A DNA stretch of 64,000 bases from Saccharopolyspora hordei (GCF_013410345.1 NZ_JACCFJ010000001.1:4129001-4193000), one strand, 5' to 3'; positions 24,962-35,557 are shown, counted from the stretch's first letter. The notes: generated by a model from the letters alone, not told the origin. Made by a program: numbers and translations.

Positions 24962-24976
24962 ATAGGCGCCCACTAT
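24962..24976. promoter_or_regulatory. LysR-type box ATAG-N7-CTAT before the MFS gene
   Basis: ATAG-GCGCCCA-CTAT, matching the box at 23317-23331 in 13 of 16 positions including the flanking G. It is placed 22 bases from the -35, as in that promoter. Confidence 0.6.
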
Positions 24977-25010
24977 GGACCCCCACCGCGAGCCCCGGGC
25001 ACACGAACGC

Positions 25011-25057
25011 GTGAAGGGCACCTCCCGCCAACCGGGTCGGCGGGAGGTGCCCTTCAC
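25011..25057 (-). terminator. gltBD terminator hairpin
   Basis: A perfect 19-base inverted repeat (25011-25029 and 25039-25057) around a nine-base loop, starting five bases after the gltD stop codon. No T-run follows. It also separates gltD from the downstream MFS promoter region. Confidence 0.8.
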
Positions 25058-25061
25058 CTGC

Positions 25062-26513
25062 TCATGCGATGGGGCGGTCGGTGGGGGCGATGGGGGCGGG
25101 CAGGACGGCCCGGTTCGCCAGGTAGGCGTCCACCCCGGCCGCTGCCGAGCGGCCTTCGGCGATCGCCCAGACGATCAGGGACTGCCCGCGGCCCATGTCA
25201 CCCGCGACGAAGACCCCGTCGACCGAGGTCATGAAGTTCTCGTCGCGGGCGACGTTGCCGCGCGCGTCGAGCTCCACGCCCAGGTCGGTGAGGAGGCCTT
25301 CGCGTTCCGGGCCGACGAAGCCCATGGCCAGCAGCACCAGCTGGGCCGGGATCTCCCGCTCGGTGCCCGGGACCGGCTCGAAGCCCGAGTCCGTGCGGGT
25401 GACCTCGACCAGGCGCAGGGCCCGGACGTGGCCGTTGTCGTCACCGAGCATCTCCTGCGTGCTCACCGAGTACAGGCGCTCACCGCCCTCCTCGTGCGCC
25501 GAGGAGACCCGGTAGACCATCGGGTACGTCGGCCACGGCTGGGACTCCGGCCGCGAGGTGGGCGGCATCGGCATGATCTCCAGCTGCGTCACCGACGCCG
25601 CGCCCTGCCGGTGCGCGGTGCCCACGCAGTCCGCACCGGTGTCACCACCGCCGATGACCACCACGTGCTTGCCCTCGGCGTGGATCGGCGACCGGTCGAG
25701 GTCGCCCTCCTGCACCTTGTTCGCCAGCGGCAGGTACTCCATCGCCTGGTGCACACCGGCCAGCTCGCGCCCCGGCACCGGCAGGTCGCGGGCCTTCGTC
25801 GAGCCGCCCGCGAGGACCACCGCGTCGTAGTCCGCGCGCAGCTGCTCCGCCGTGACGTCCACGCCGACGTTCACGCCGGTGCGGAACTCCGTGCCCTCGG
25901 CCCGCATCTGCCCGAGCCGGCGGTCCAGCCGCCACTTCTCCATCTTGAACTCGGGGATGCCGTAGCGCAGCAGTCCGCCGACGCGGTCGGCCCGCTCGTA
26001 GACCACCACGCTGTGGCCCACGCGGGTCAGCTGCTGAGCAGCCGCGAGCCCGGACGGCCCCGACCCGATCACCGCGACCTTCTTGCCGGTGCGGGTGCGC
26101 GGCATCTGCGGCTCCACCAACCCGGTGTCCCACGCCTTGTCGATGATGCTGATCTCGACCTGCTTGATGCTCACCGGGTCGGAGTTGATGCCGACCACGC
26201 ACGCCGCCTCGCACGGAGCGGGGCACAACGTCCCGGTGAACTCCGGGAAGTTGTTGGTGGCGTGCAGTCGCTCGACCGCCTCCCGCCAGTCGTCCCGCCA
26301 GACCAGGTCGTTCCACTCCGGGATCAGGTTGCCGAGCGGACAGCCCTGGTGGCAGAACGGGATGCCGCAGTCCATGCAGCGACCGGCCTGCTTCTGCAGC
26401 TTCGACTGCTCGAACTCCAGGTAGACCTCGCGCCAGTCCTTGATGCGCACGTCCACCGGGCGACGCTGCGGCGTCTCCCGCGGCGTCGTCATGAACCCCC
26501 TGGGATCAGCCAT
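25062..26513 (-). CDS. gltD: glutamate synthase small (beta) subunit
   Basis: A 483-residue NADPH-dependent subunit of glutamate synthase, which passes electrons to the large subunit. The N-terminal iron-sulfur region has [20 protein letters not shown], with a second set of cysteines in [16 protein letters not shown]. The FAD site is [17 protein letters not shown] (about residue 147) and the NADPH site is [18 protein letters not shown]. The ATG at 26513 overlaps the gltB stop by eight bases; an internal ATG seven codons on is less well placed. It is the last gene of the gltBD operon, ending at a strong hairpin. Confidence 0.97.
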   Translation of the reverse strand: MADPRGFMTTPRETPQRRPVDVRIKDWREVYLEFEQSKLQKQAGRCMDCGIPFCHQGCPLGNLIPEWNDLVWRDDWREAVERLHATNNFPEFTGTLCPAPCEAACVVGINSDPVSIKQVEISIIDKAWDTGLVEPQMPRTRTGKKVAVIGSGPSGLAAAQQLTRVGHSVVVYERADRVGGLLRYGIPEFKMEKWRLDRRLGQMRAEGTEFRTGVNVGVDVTAEQLRADYDAVVLAGGSTKARDLPVPGRELAGVHQAMEYLPLANKVQEGDLDRSPIHAEGKHVVVIGGGDTGADCVGTAHRQGAASVTQLEIMPMPPTSRPESQPWPTYPMVYRVSSAHEEGGERLYSVSTQEMLGDDNGHVRALRLVEVTRTDSGFEPVPGTEREIPAQLVLLAMGFVGPEREGLLTDLGVELDARGNVARDENFMTSVDGVFVAGDMGRGQSLIVWAIAEGRSAAAGVDAYLANRAVLPAPIAPTDRPIA

Positions 26514-29500
26514 GAGCAGCCTCCATGATCGCCTCGTTGACGTCGCGACCGTCGCGTTCCGCTGCGCTGCGCGCCGCGAGCACCCGCTTGAAGTCGCGCG
26601 GCATGACCTTGCCGAAGCGCTCCACCGAGGTGTCCCAGTCGGCCAGCAGCTCGCGGGCCACCGCCGACTCGGTCTGCTCGTAGTGGCGGCGGATCCGGTC
26701 GTGCAGGAACTCGCGGTCCTCGTCGTCCAGCGGGTCGAGGTCCACCATCTCGTGGTTGACCCGCTTCGGGTCGAGGTCCAGCAGGTAGGCGGTGCCGCCG
26801 GACATGCCGGCCGCGAAGTTGCGCCCGGTGCGGCCGAGGATGACCACGCGGCCCCCGGTCATGTACTCGCAGCCGTGGTCGCCGACGCCCTCCACGACCG
26901 CGACCGCACCGGAGTTGCGCACCGCGAACCGCTCGCCGACCACACCGCGCACGTACATCTCACCGCTGGTCGCGCCGTAGAGCAGCACGTTGCCCGCGAT
27001 GATGTTCTGCTCGGCGGCGAACGGCGCCTCCGGGGCCGGGCGCACGACGATCCGCCCACCGGACAGGCCCTTGCCGACGTAGTCGTTGGCGTCACCCAGC
27101 AACCGCAGGGTGATGCCGCGCGGCACGAACGCGCCGAAGGACTGCCCGGCCGAGCCGGTGAACGTCACGTCGATGGTGTCGTCCGGCAGTCCCTCGCCGC
27201 CCCACTGCCGGGTCAGCTCGGAGCCGAGCATGGTGCCGACGGTGCGGTTGACGTTGCGCACCGGCATGTCCAGCCGGACCGGCCGGCCTTCCTTGAGCGC
27301 GCCCTCGCACAGCTGGATGAGCGTGTTGTCCAGCGCCTTGTCCAGCCCGTGGTCCTGCTCGACGACCTGGCGCCGCGCAGCGCCCTCGGGCAGTTCCGGC
27401 ACGTGCGTGATGGGCGAGAGGTCCAGGCCCTGGGTCTTCCAGTGCCGCACCGCCTCAGAGGTGTCCAGCAGGTCGGCGTGGCCGATGGCCTCGTCGAGGC
27501 TGCGGAAACCCAGCTGTGCCAGGTACTCCCGGACCTCCTGCGCGATGAACTCGAAGAAGTTCACCAGGTACTCGGCCTTGCCGCTGAACTTCTCGCGCAG
27601 CGCCGGGTTCTGCGTGGCCACGCCCACCGGGCAGGTGTCGAGGTGGCAGACCCGCATCATGATGCAGCCGGAGACCACCAGCGGCGCGGTGGCGAAACCG
27701 TACTCCTCGGCGCCCAGCAGGGCCGCGATCATCACGTCGCGCCCGGTCTTGAGCTGCCCGTCGGTCTGCACGACGATCCGGTCGCGCAGGTCGTTGGCCA
27801 GCAGCGTCTGCTGCGTCTCGGCCAGCCCGAGCTCCCAGGGACCACCGGCGTGCTTGATCGACGACAGCGGCGAGGCACCGGTCCCGCCGTCGTGGCCGGA
27901 GATGAGCACCACGTCCGCGTGCGCCTTGGACACACCGGCCGCGACCGTGCCGACGCCCACTTCGGACACCAGCTTGACGTGGATCCGCGCCCGGGGGTTG
28001 GCGTTCTTGAGGTCGTGGATCAGCTGCGCCAGGTCCTCGATCGAGTAGATGTCGTGGTGCGGCGGCGGCGAGATCAGCCCCACGCCCGGCGTGGAGTGCC
28101 GGGTCTTGGCCACCCACGGGTACACCTTGTGGCCGGGCAGCTGGCCACCTTCACCGGGCTTGGCGCCCTGCGCCATCTTGATCTGGATGTCGTCGGAGTT
28201 GACCAGGTACTCGCTGGTCACGCCGAACCGGCCGGAGGCGACCTGCTTGATCGCCGAGCGCCGCGAATCGCCGTTGGCGTCCGGGGTGAACCGCTCGGAG
28301 TCCTCGCCGCCCTCACCGGTGTTGGACTTGCCGCCCAACCGGTTCATCGCGATCGCCAGCACCTCGTGCATCTCCTGCGAGATCGAGCCGTAGGAGATGG
28401 CGCCGGTGGCGAACCGCTTGACGATCGACGACACCGGTTCGACCTCCTCGATCGGAACCGGCTTGCGCACGCCCTCGCGGAACTTGAACAACCCGCGCAG
28501 GGTCATCAGTTCCCGGGACTGGTCGTCGACTGCCTTGGTGTACTCCTTGAACACCTCGTAGCGACCGCTGCGGGTGGAGTGCTGGAGCTTGAACACCGTC
28601 TGCGGGTTGAACAGGTGCGGCTCGCCCTCGCGCCGCCACTGGTACTCGCCGCCGACCTGCAGCGTGCGGTGCGGCGCCTGCACCCCGTCGGACGGGTAGG
28701 CGCGGCGGTGCCGCTGCGCGACCTCCTCGGCCAGCACGTCGAACCCGACGCCGCCCAGGCGCGAGGTGGTGCCGGTGAAGCACTGCTCGATGACCTCCTC
28801 ACCGAGCCCGATCGCCTCGAAGATCTGCGCCCCGGTGTAGGAGGCCACAGTGGACACACCCATCTTGGACATCGTCTTGCGGACGCCCTTGCCCAGCGCC
28901 TTGATGAGGTTGTCGGTGGCCTTCTCGGCGTCCACGTCGCGGATCGCGCCGGAGCGCACCAGGTCCTCGACGGTGGCCATCGCCACGTAGGGGTTGACCG
29001 CGGCGGCGCCGTAACCGATGAGGAGGGCGACGTGGTGCACCTCGCGGACGTCACCGGCCTCGACGATGAGCCCGACCTGGGTGCGCTTCTTCTCCCGCAC
29101 CAGGTGGTGGTGCACCGCACCGGTCGCCAGCAGCGACGGGATCGGCGCGTGCTGGGCGTCCGCGGCGCGGTCGGAGAGCACCAGCACGTGCGCCCCGTCG
29201 GCGACCGCGGCCGAGACCTCCTCGCAGATCTCCTCCAGCCGGTGGCGCAGCGCTTCGCCGCCACCCGCGACGCGGTAGGTCATCGACACCACCGCGGGCT
29301 TGAGACCCGGCCGGTCACCGTCGTCGTTGAGGTGCACGATCTTGGCGAGCTGGTCGTTGTCCAGCACCGGGAACGGCAGCGCGAGGTTGCGGCACGCCGC
29401 CGGGTCGTGGTCCAGGAGGTTGTGCTCCGGCCCCACGTGGGTGCCCAGCGAGGTGACCAGCTCTTCCCGGATCGCGTCCAGCGGCGGGTTGGTGACCTGC

Positions 29501-31059
29501 GCGAACAGCTGCGTGAAGTAGTCGAACAGCTGCCGCGGGCGCTCGGAGAACGCGGCGAAGGGCACGTCGTTGCCCATCGAGCCGATGGGTTCGGCACCGG
29601 TGGTGGCCATCGGCTTGAGCAGCACGCCCAGCTCTTCCTGCGTGTAGCCGAAGACCTGCTGCCGCTGCACCAGCGAGTCGTGCGAGGGCAGCTCGCGGTC
29701 GCGGTCGGGCAGGTCCTCCAGGCGCACCACGCCCGCGTCCAGCCACTCCTGGTACGGGTGCTCGGCGGCGAGCCGGCCCTTGATCTCGTCGTCGTCGATG
29801 ATGCGGCCGGCCTCGGTGTCGACCAGGAACATGCGGCCCGGCTGCAGGCGGCCCTTGCGGACGACCTTGTCCGCGTCGACCTCCAGCACGCCGACCTCGC
29901 TGGCCAGCACCACCAGCCCGTCCTCGGTCACCCAGTAACGGCCCGGGCGCAGACCGTTGCGGTCGAGCACCGCGCCGATCTGCGTGCCGTCGGTGAAGGC
30001 CACCAGCGCCGGGCCGTCCCACGGTTCCATCAGGTAGTTGTGGAACTCGTAGAACGCGCGGCGGGCCGGGTCCATCTCGGCGTGGTTCTCCCACGCCTCC
30101 GGGATCATCATCAGCACCGCGTGCGGCAGCGACCGGCCGCCCAGGTGCAGCAGCTCCAGCACCTCGTCGAAGGTCGCCGAGTCGCTGGCGTCCGGGCTGG
30201 CGATCGGGAACAGGCGCTTGAGGTCACCGGGGATCAGGTCGGTGGCCAGCATGCTCTCGCGGGCCCGCATCCAGTTGCGGTTGCCCTTGACCGTGTTGAT
30301 CTCGCCGTTGTGCGCGATGTACCGGTAGGGGTGCGCCAGCGGCCACGACGGGAAGGTGTTCGTGGAGAACCGGCTGTGCACCAGGCCGATCGCGCTGGCG
30401 AAGCGCTCGTCGAGCAGGTCCGGGTAGAACTCCCCGAGCTGGGCCTCGGTGAGCATGCCCTTGTACACGATGGTCCGCGCCGACAGGCTGGGGAAGTACA
30501 CGTCGGCTTCGTGCTCGGCCCGCTTGCGGACGCAGAACGCGCGCCGCTCCAGCTGCAGCGCCGTCTCGTCGGCACCGCCACCGAGGAAGAGCTGGCGGAA
30601 GCTCGGCATCGTCTCGCGCGCCGCGGTCCCGGCGCGGTCGGGCGCGACCGGCAGGTCACGCCACCCGAGCAACGTCAGGCCTTCCTCGGCCACGATCCGC
30701 TCGATGACCTCCACTGCCCGCGCCGCGTCGTCGGGGTCGGCGGGCAGGAACGCGGTGCCCACCGCGTAACGACCGCGGTCGGGCAGCTCGAAGGGCACTG
30801 CGGCGCGGAAGAACTCGTCCGGGACCTGGGTGAGCAGCCCGACCCCGTCGCCGGTCTCCGGGTCCGCGCCCTTGGCACCGCGGTGCTCCAGGTTGCGCAG
30901 GGCCACCAGGGCCTTCTCGACCAGCTCGTGGCTCCGCCGACCCTGCAGGTCGGCCACGAAGGCGACACCGCAGGCGTCGTGTTCGTAGGCCGGGTCGTAG
31001 AGACCGTCGGCCGCGGCGCTGCGTCGCTCCTCGCTTCTTGCATGGTGGGAAAGGGGCAT
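26506..31059 (-). CDS. gltB: glutamate synthase large (alpha) subunit
   Basis: A 1517-residue glutamate synthase large subunit, the normal length. It makes two glutamates from glutamine and 2-oxoglutarate. The N-terminal nucleophile Cys is in [14 protein letters not shown] (about residue 30), implying removal of a short propeptide. The amidotransferase domain is followed by the central and FMN-binding domains ([20 protein letters not shown], then [20 protein letters not shown]), the 3Fe-4S ligands in [18 protein letters not shown], and the C-terminal beta-helix with GxxGG repeats. The ATG at 31059 has GGGAGG four bases upstream; a start ten codons earlier lacks one. The promoter region probably responds to nitrogen supply. 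Confidence 0.98.
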   Translation of the reverse strand: MPLSHHARSEERRSAAADGLYDPAYEHDACGVAFVADLQGRRSHELVEKALVALRNLEHRGAKGADPETGDGVGLLTQVPDEFFRAAVPFELPDRGRYAVGTAFLPADPDDAARAVEVIERIVAEEGLTLLGWRDLPVAPDRAGTAARETMPSFRQLFLGGGADETALQLERRAFCVRKRAEHEADVYFPSLSARTIVYKGMLTEAQLGEFYPDLLDERFASAIGLVHSRFSTNTFPSWPLAHPYRYIAHNGEINTVKGNRNWMRARESMLATDLIPGDLKRLFPIASPDASDSATFDEVLELLHLGGRSLPHAVLMMIPEAWENHAEMDPARRAFYEFHNYLMEPWDGPALVAFTDGTQIGAVLDRNGLRPGRYWVTEDGLVVLASEVGVLEVDADKVVRKGRLQPGRMFLVDTEAGRIIDDDEIKGRLAAEHPYQEWLDAGVVRLEDLPDRDRELPSHDSLVQRQQVFGYTQEELGVLLKPMATTGAEPIGSMGNDVPFAAFSERPRQLFDYFTQLFAQVTNPPLDAIREELVTSLGTHVGPEHNLLDHDPAACRNLALPFPVLDNDQLAKIVHLNDDGDRPGLKPAVVSMTYRVAGGGEALRHRLEEICEEVSAAVADGAHVLVLSDRAADAQHAPIPSLLATGAVHHHLVREKKRTQVGLIVEAGDVREVHHVALLIGYGAAAVNPYVAMATVEDLVRSGAIRDVDAEKATDNLIKALGKGVRKTMSKMGVSTVASYTGAQIFEAIGLGEEVIEQCFTGTTSRLGGVGFDVLAEEVAQRHRRAYPSDGVQAPHRTLQVGGEYQWRREGEPHLFNPQTVFKLQHSTRSGRYEVFKEYTKAVDDQSRELMTLRGLFKFREGVRKPVPIEEVEPVSSIVKRFATGAISYGSISQEMHEVLAIAMNRLGGKSNTGEGGEDSERFTPDANGDSRRSAIKQVASGRFGVTSEYLVNSDDIQIKMAQGAKPGEGGQLPGHKVYPWVAKTRHSTPGVGLISPPPHHDIYSIEDLAQLIHDLKNANPRARIHVKLVSEVGVGTVAAGVSKAHADVVLISGHDGGTGASPLSSIKHAGGPWELGLAETQQTLLANDLRDRIVVQTDGQLKTGRDVMIAALLGAEEYGFATAPLVVSGCIMMRVCHLDTCPVGVATQNPALREKFSGKAEYLVNFFEFIAQEVREYLAQLGFRSLDEAIGHADLLDTSEAVRHWKTQGLDLSPITHVPELPEGAARRQVVEQDHGLDKALDNTLIQLCEGALKEGRPVRLDMPVRNVNRTVGTMLGSELTRQWGGEGLPDDTIDVTFTGSAGQSFGAFVPRGITLRLLGDANDYVGKGLSGGRIVVRPAPEAPFAAEQNIIAGNVLLYGATSGEMYVRGVVGERFAVRNSGAVAVVEGVGDHGCEYMTGGRVVILGRTGRNFAAGMSGGTAYLLDLDPKRVNHEMVDLDPLDDEDREFLHDRIRRHYEQTESAVARELLADWDTSVERFGKVMPRDFKRVLAARSAAERDGRDVNEAIMEAAHG

Positions 31060-31181
31060 CGTACCTCCCGTCGTCAGGCCGCGACCCACAGCAGGGCATG
31101 ACTCACCCGCGGCGGAGCCGCAAGAACCTTTGGGGGCACTGACAAAAGGATGCGCCGTTGCACTCTTGGTCAGTTCGGGGG

Positions 31182-31236
31182 ACTCTACAGAGAGAGCGCC
31201 CCGGAAAGCTACCGCTAGGTAACGCGAAATTTCGCG
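31182..31236 (-). promoter_or_regulatory. gltBD upstream region: palindrome and possible -10
   Basis: CGCGAAATTTCGCG (31223-31236) is a perfect 14-base palindrome. On the minus strand it is followed about 36 bases on by TAGAGT (31187-31182), a possible -10. GCTAC-N6-GTAAC at 31208-31223 loosely resembles a GlnR site. The rest of the 428-base gap (31060-31487) holds no gene that I can support. Confidence 0.4.
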
Positions 31237-31487
31237 AAAGTTGCGCGACTCCCAAGGACCGGGACACCGTCGTCACCATCCCTGCGAGCTCGGGGGATTG
31301 TGCACCACTGCACCGTCCATACGCGACTGTCCGACGCAGCGAGTGGCGATCTTCACGATCCCCGCGCAGCAACGGGTTCCGCCGATCGGCGGCGCGGGAA
31401 TCGATTCAGCAGCGCGCGTTCCCGGTCGCTCACCAGGCGGGTTTCACCCGAACGTCACAGATCCGCAGCAGCGGGCGACGGGCCTTC

Positions 31488-32771
31488 TCAGCGCCGTCCG
31501 GGCCGGACCTGCTCCGCGAGGAACGCCGACGGCACCTGCGGGACCGCGTGGCTCCGGACGAAGTGGCCGAGCAGCGCGACCAGCAGCAGGCCCAGCAGCA
31601 GGTACGGGTTGCCGACGACGTGCTGGACCGCGGACCACGGGGGACCGGCCGGCATCCACTTGAACGCGGCGGCCAGCACGGTCACCCCGGTCAGCGCGAG
31701 GACCGCGCACCAACCGCGACTGCGCAACCGCAGCGCGTAACCGGCCATCACCAGCAGTGCGGGGGCGCACCACACCCAGTGGTCCGACCACGAGGTCGGC
31801 GACACCAGCAGCGCGAGCAGACCGTTGGCCACCACGGCCAGGGCCGGTTCCACCCGGCGGACCGCGTGGGCCACCACGGCCACGCACGCCAGCGACAGCA
31901 CCAGCCAGAGCCCGTTCTCCACCCACGGGGCCAGCTCGAGGCGGGCCAGGCCGCCCATGATCGACTGGTTGGTGTGGAAGGGTGAACCGCTCACCCCGTG
32001 GGCCGGGCCCTTGCCGAACCAGTAGTCCACCGCGGCCTGGTAGTTCAGCGCGAAGCCCACCAAGGTGCCCAGGACGGCGGTCACCGCCGCGGTCACCGCC
32101 GCGCGGAACTCCTTGCGGAACACCAGGTACACCAGGAACGCGGCCGGGGTGAGCTTGATCGCCGCGGCGATGCCGATCAGCAGCCCGCGCGGCCAGCGGG
32201 GGTGCAGCGCGAGGCAGTCGACGGCGACCAGCCCCATCAGCGCGATGTTGATCTGACCGAGCCCGAACGAGGCGTAGACCGGTTCCAGGAACAGCGTCGC
32301 GGGCAGCAGCGCCATCGCCACCGCGAACGCGCCGCGCCGTCCGACCACCGGCCACAGGTGCCGCGTCACCAGGTACAGCGCGGTGCCGATGGCGGCCAGG
32401 TCGACCAGGTAGAGCGCGGCGAGCCCGGCGACGAACGGCAGCAGCGCGAACGGCAGCAGCGGCAGCAGCGCGAACGGCGGGTACACCCACGGCAGGACGC
32501 GCCCGATGCTCACCGTCGGGGCGGTGTTCATGATGTCGCCGCCGGCCAGCCAGGTGTGCACCGCCCAGCGGTAGACCTGGTAGTCGATCGCCGAGCCGCT
32601 GTCCAACCCCGCCCGCCGCATGACGAGCAGCAGGACGAAGGACACGACCAGCAGCGGCACCGAGGCGACGACGATGTCGCGGGACCGCCGCAGCACGAAG
32701 TCGCGCAAGCGGTGCGAGAGCTCTCCGAGGTCGAGCGCAGGATGGCCGGATCCGAACTGCACCGTGGCCAC
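31488..32771 (-). CDS. glycosyltransferase 87 family (GT-C, polyprenol-dependent mannosyltransferase-like)
   Basis: A 427-residue integral membrane GT-C glycosyltransferase, the class that uses polyprenyl-phosphate mannose on the outer face of the membrane to build lipomannan-type glycolipids in actinomycetes. Ten or so hydrophobic helices are seen, starting IVVASVPLLVVSFVLLLVM. The first external loop carries DYQVYRWAVHTWLAGGDI, where the acidic residue is the expected catalytic position; WVYPPFALLPLLPFALLPF and LVSPTSWSDHWVW follow. The start is GTG with GAGAGGAA upstream. It is a single gene with no close partner. The acceptor is unknown. Confidence 0.86.
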   Translation of the reverse strand: MATVQFGSGHPALDLGELSHRLRDFVLRRSRDIVVASVPLLVVSFVLLLVMRRAGLDSGSAIDYQVYRWAVHTWLAGGDIMNTAPTVSIGRVLPWVYPPFALLPLLPFALLPFVAGLAALYLVDLAAIGTALYLVTRHLWPVVGRRGAFAVAMALLPATLFLEPVYASFGLGQINIALMGLVAVDCLALHPRWPRGLLIGIAAAIKLTPAAFLVYLVFRKEFRAAVTAAVTAVLGTLVGFALNYQAAVDYWFGKGPAHGVSGSPFHTNQSIMGGLARLELAPWVENGLWLVLSLACVAVVAHAVRRVEPALAVVANGLLALLVSPTSWSDHWVWCAPALLVMAGYALRLRSRGWCAVLALTGVTVLAAAFKWMPAGPPWSAVQHVVGNPYLLLGLLLVALLGHFVRSHAVPQVPSAFLAEQVRPGRR

Positions 32772-32928
32772 GCTGTTTCCTCTCGCTCGGGCGACCGCCG
32801 TCGATCACCGGATCGTGATCGGTCGATCACGCCGCGTACGCCCGGTCGCGGAACCGTCCCTTGAAGAACCGGAAAACTCTAACCCACCGTCGTGGCGTCC
32901 CCGTGCACGGCTCGCCGGGACCCTCCGC

Positions 32929-33426
32929 TCATCGAACGACTCCGTCGAGTGGCCGCAACAGCTTGGCCAGCAGGGCGCCCAGCTGCTCCCGCTCACCGGC
33001 CTCCAGCGGCGCCAGCAGCTGCCGCTCGCGCTCCAGCTGCTCCGGGAAGAGCCGGTCGATCAGCTCGCGGCCGCGCTCGGTGAGCCGCACGTCGACCTCG
33101 CGGCGGTCGCGCTGGTTCGCGGTGCGGCTGATCAGGCCCTCGGACTCCAGCCGGGCGAGGCGCTTGGTGGTGGCGGCCCCGGAGGACAGCGTCTCCCGGG
33201 TGAGCTGGCTGGGGCGCAGTCCGCCGCCTGCCCGCCGCAGCGCGCTGAGCACCTCGAACTCCATCCGCGACAGCCCGCTCTCGGCGAACGCCGCGTCGTC
33301 GCGCTGGTTGGTCAGCGCGCCGAGCCGTCGCACCCGGCCGACCACGTCGATCGGGGACACGTCGAGGTCCGGCCGCTGCTCGCGCCATTGCGCGCAGATC
33401 CGTCCGACCGCGTCGTCCAAGGTCAC
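32929..33426 (-). CDS. MarR family transcriptional regulator
   Basis: A 165-residue MarR-type winged-helix regulator. The N-terminal helix region is followed by LSRMEFEVLSALRRAGGGLR, the recognition helices LTRETLSSGAATTKRLARLE and the wing GLISRTANQRDRREVDVRLT. The GTG at 33426 lies directly after GAGGA, too close for normal ribosome binding, so translation may be leaderless or start elsewhere. The palindrome TTCAC-TG-GTGAA about 30 bases upstream is a likely self-operator. The downstream neighbour is the mannosyltransferase-like gene, 157 bases away; whether it is a target is unknown. Confidence 0.88.
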   Translation of the reverse strand: MTLDDAVGRICAQWREQRPDLDVSPIDVVGRVRRLGALTNQRDDAAFAESGLSRMEFEVLSALRRAGGGLRPSQLTRETLSSGAATTKRLARLESEGLISRTANQRDRREVDVRLTERGRELIDRLFPEQLERERQLLAPLEAGEREQLGALLAKLLRPLDGVVR

Positions 33427-33454
33427 TCCTCCACGAGCAGAGCACGAAGACTAC

Positions 33455-33466
33455 TTCACTGGTGAA
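33455..33466. promoter_or_regulatory. candidate MarR operator
   Basis: TTCAC-TG-GTGAA, an inverted repeat with five-base arms, lies 29 bases upstream of the MarR start, next to TAGTCT on the minus strand, which could be its -10. Confidence 0.4.
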
Positions 33467-33924
33467 TTCTCTGCCGGACCACGCCGGCCCCGAGCGCCTG
33501 CCGGACGGAACGTCCTCCACGGGATGAGCGTGGTCGGCGCCGACGGCGGACCACCGCGCCGTTCGGCGCGCTGACGGCGACCGAGCGCCGGGAACGGCTC
33601 CGCGCACGCGGCGCAGGCGTCCCGTCGTGCTGCCGGTCGGATCGCGCTGGGCGCGCGTGCTCGGCTCGCATCGCGCGGGTACGGGGCGGGAGCGTGGTCA
33701 CGGCAACGATGATCGCCACCCCACCGGCCACCCCCGCACCGGGGGCCCGCTTCGCAGCGACGACGCGCCCGCACGGTACCGCTGGGGCGTCAACCGGCCC
33801 GGCCGGGGCGTTCACGGCCGGGGCTCCAGGAGGGAGCGCGGGGAGCTCGTGACCGGGCGACGGGGCGGGAGCTGCGGACGCCGCGCTCGGGGAGGGCGGT
33901 GGGGACGCGGTGGTGTGCGGGGGC
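33467..33924. other. gap without a supportable gene
   Basis: Between the MarR gene and the nitroreductase-like gene nothing convincing is encoded. Open frames on both strands give Arg-rich or Pro/Ala-rich translations without recognisable domains or ribosome sites. The base composition is as GC-rich as in the neighbouring genes. Confidence 0.5.
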
Positions 33925-33966
33925 GTCCCCACCGCCGGGGACTCAGTGGCGTTCGAGGACGAACGC
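33925..33966 (-). terminator. two hairpins after the nitroreductase-like gene
   Basis: GTCCCC-ACCGCC-GGGGAC (33925-33942) and GCGTTCG-AGGA-CGAACGC (33949-33966) are both perfect stems. They lie just past the stop codon of the minus-strand gene at 33972. Confidence 0.45.
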
Positions 33967-33995
33967 GGGACTCACTTCGGTTCGAGGACGAGGAC
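33938..33995. repeat. 29-base imperfect direct repeat over a gene's 3' end
   Basis: GGGACTCA and GTTCGAGGACGA each occur twice with a 29-base offset (33938/33967 and 33951/33980). The second copy contains the last codons and stop of the nitroreductase-like gene. The first copy is a degraded duplicate just beyond it. Confidence 0.6.
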
Positions 33996-34403
33996 CGGGA
34001 TGCGGCGCTCGGTCTTCTGCTGGTACTCGGCGTAGGGCGGGAAGGCCGCGACCGCGCGCTCCCACCACTCCGCGCGTTCGGCGCCGTCGACCTCACGCGC
34101 GACGAAGGTCTTCGTCTCGGTGCCGTCCTGCAGGCGGATCTCGGGGTGCGCCTTGATGTTGTGGTACCAGGTCGGGTGCTCGGGCGCTCCGCCCTTGGAC
34201 GCCACGACCGCGTAGCGACCGCCGTGCTCCACCCGCATCACCGGGGTGTAGCGCAGCTTGCCGGTCTTCGCGCCGCGCAGCGTCATCAGCACGATCGGAC
34301 GTCCCTGGATCTCGACGCCCTCGGTGGTCCCGGTCTCGAGGATCTTCTTGGTCTGCTCCTGCACCCAGTCCGCGGGACTGAGCTCAACCTTCTCGTCTGG
34401 CAT
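33972..34403 (-). CDS. nitroreductase family deazaflavin-dependent oxidoreductase
   Basis: A 143-residue split-barrel protein of the deazaflavin (F420)-dependent nitroreductase family, related to mycobacterial Ddn. Family features are the start [40 protein letters not shown] and the histidine-rich [20 protein letters not shown], and the end [11 protein letters not shown]. The ATG at 34403 matches the usual N-terminus; an ATG at 34436 would add 11 residues without support. The physiological substrate is unknown; members reduce quinones or similar compounds with F420H2. Confidence 0.9.
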   Translation of the reverse strand: MPDEKVELSPADWVQEQTKKILETGTTEGVEIQGRPIVLMTLRGAKTGKLRYTPVMRVEHGGRYAVVASKGGAPEHPTWYHNIKAHPEIRLQDGTETKTFVAREVDGAERAEWWERAVAAFPPYAEYQQKTERRIPVLVLEPK

Positions 34404-34476
34404 GTCCACCGAGAACACGTGCCCGGCCGCCGGCATTCCGGGAGCACCGCACCTCGCCCCGATCGGACGACCCCGA

Positions 34477-35526
34477 TCACGCGGAGACCGGTCGGCGGGT
34501 GGAGTCGCGCTCCACGAGCTCGGGGCGGAACAGCAGCGTCCGGCGCGGTCCCGCCGGGTCGGCGATGCGCTCGAGCAGGTGGTCCACCGCGGTGGCGCCC
34601 ACGTCCTCGGCGGGCAGCCGGAGCGTGGTCAGCGCCGGGTCCAGGTACGCCGCGAACGGGTGGTCGCCGTAGCCCACGACCTGCACGTCGTCCGGGACCG
34701 CGAGACCGCGCTCCCGCAGCGCCTTGAGGATGCCGAGCGCGAAGTGGTCGTTGCCCGCGACCACGAGGTCCGGGTGGTTCTGCTCGGTGATGAGGTTCGC
34801 CGCCATCTGGTAGGCGTCGTCCGGACGCCACGGCCGGCTCGCGCCCGCCGTGCGCCGCGTCTGCACCTTGAGCACCAGCGACTTCCGCTGGTCGATCCCA
34901 CCGGCCTCGAGCGCGCGCCGGAACCCGGCGATGCGCGCCTCGGTGGTGCTGATCCGCAGGTCCTCCTCGAACAGCCACGCGCGGTCGATCCCCGCGGCGA
35001 CGCGCTCGACCGCCTCGGCGACACCGGCCTCGGCGTCGATGCCCACGAAGTCGAAGCCGAACTCCGGCAGGTCCCGGCTGACGAAGACCACCGGGATCTT
35101 CGCGGCCGCCAGCCGGGACCAGCTGTCGCCGTCGCGCTGCACCGGGATCGCGATGACCCCGTCGACGCCGTAGGTCAGCAGCTGCTCGACCGCCTCCCCC
35201 TCGTTCGCCTCCGACTCCTCGGTGACCAGCAGCAGCACCGAGTAGCCGGACCGGCGGCAGCGCTGCTCCACGGCCGAGATCAGCGCGGCGTAGAACGGGT
35301 TGGAGGGGTTGGTGATGACCAGCCCGACCACCATCGTGCGGCCGGACACCAGGGACCGGGCGTGGCTGTTGGGGACGTACCCGAGGCGGGCGGCGACGCT
35401 CCGGACGGTGCTGCGGGTCCGTTCGCTCACCTGGTTCTTGCCCGCGAGGGCGCGCGACACCGTGTTGACCGACAGACCCACCTCGTCGGCAACGTCCTGC
35501 AGCGTCACGCGACGCGACCGAGCCAT
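34477..35526 (-). CDS. LacI family transcriptional regulator
   Basis: A 349-residue LacI-type repressor. The DNA-binding headpiece is [20 protein letters not shown] (about residues 7-26) followed by a hinge helix at [16 protein letters not shown]; the remainder is a periplasmic-binding-protein-like effector domain ([20 protein letters not shown], then [15 protein letters not shown]). Its gene follows the two unknown-function genes with a 31-base gap on the same strand. Two matched palindromes between the start of that operon and the divergent transporter gene are its likely operators, making the unit self-regulated. Confidence 0.93.
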   Translation of the reverse strand: MARSRRVTLQDVADEVGLSVNTVSRALAGKNQVSERTRSTVRSVAARLGYVPNSHARSLVSGRTMVVGLVITNPSNPFYAALISAVEQRCRRSGYSVLLLVTEESEANEGEAVEQLLTYGVDGVIAIPVQRDGDSWSRLAAAKIPVVFVSRDLPEFGFDFVGIDAEAGVAEAVERVAAGIDRAWLFEEDLRISTTEARIAGFRRALEAGGIDQRKSLVLKVQTRRTAGASRPWRPDDAYQMAANLITEQNHPDLVVAGNDHFALGILKALRERGLAVPDDVQVVGYGDHPFAAYLDPALTTLRLPAEDVGATAVDHLLERIADPAGPRRTLLFRPELVERDSTRRPVSA

Positions 35527-35557
35527 GTCCTCCCCAACACCCGAGGTTCCTCGCTGA

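Noticed and set aside
26440-31101. A 1553-codon plus-strand open frame opposite gltB
   Set aside because: Antisense shadow of a certain gene; His/Arg/Val-rich translation with no domain. High GC leaves such frames open by chance.
33456-33932. A 158-codon minus-strand frame in the gap between MarR and nitroreductase-like genes
   Set aside because: Pro/Ala then Arg-rich, no ribosome site, no domain, and competing frames are just as open.
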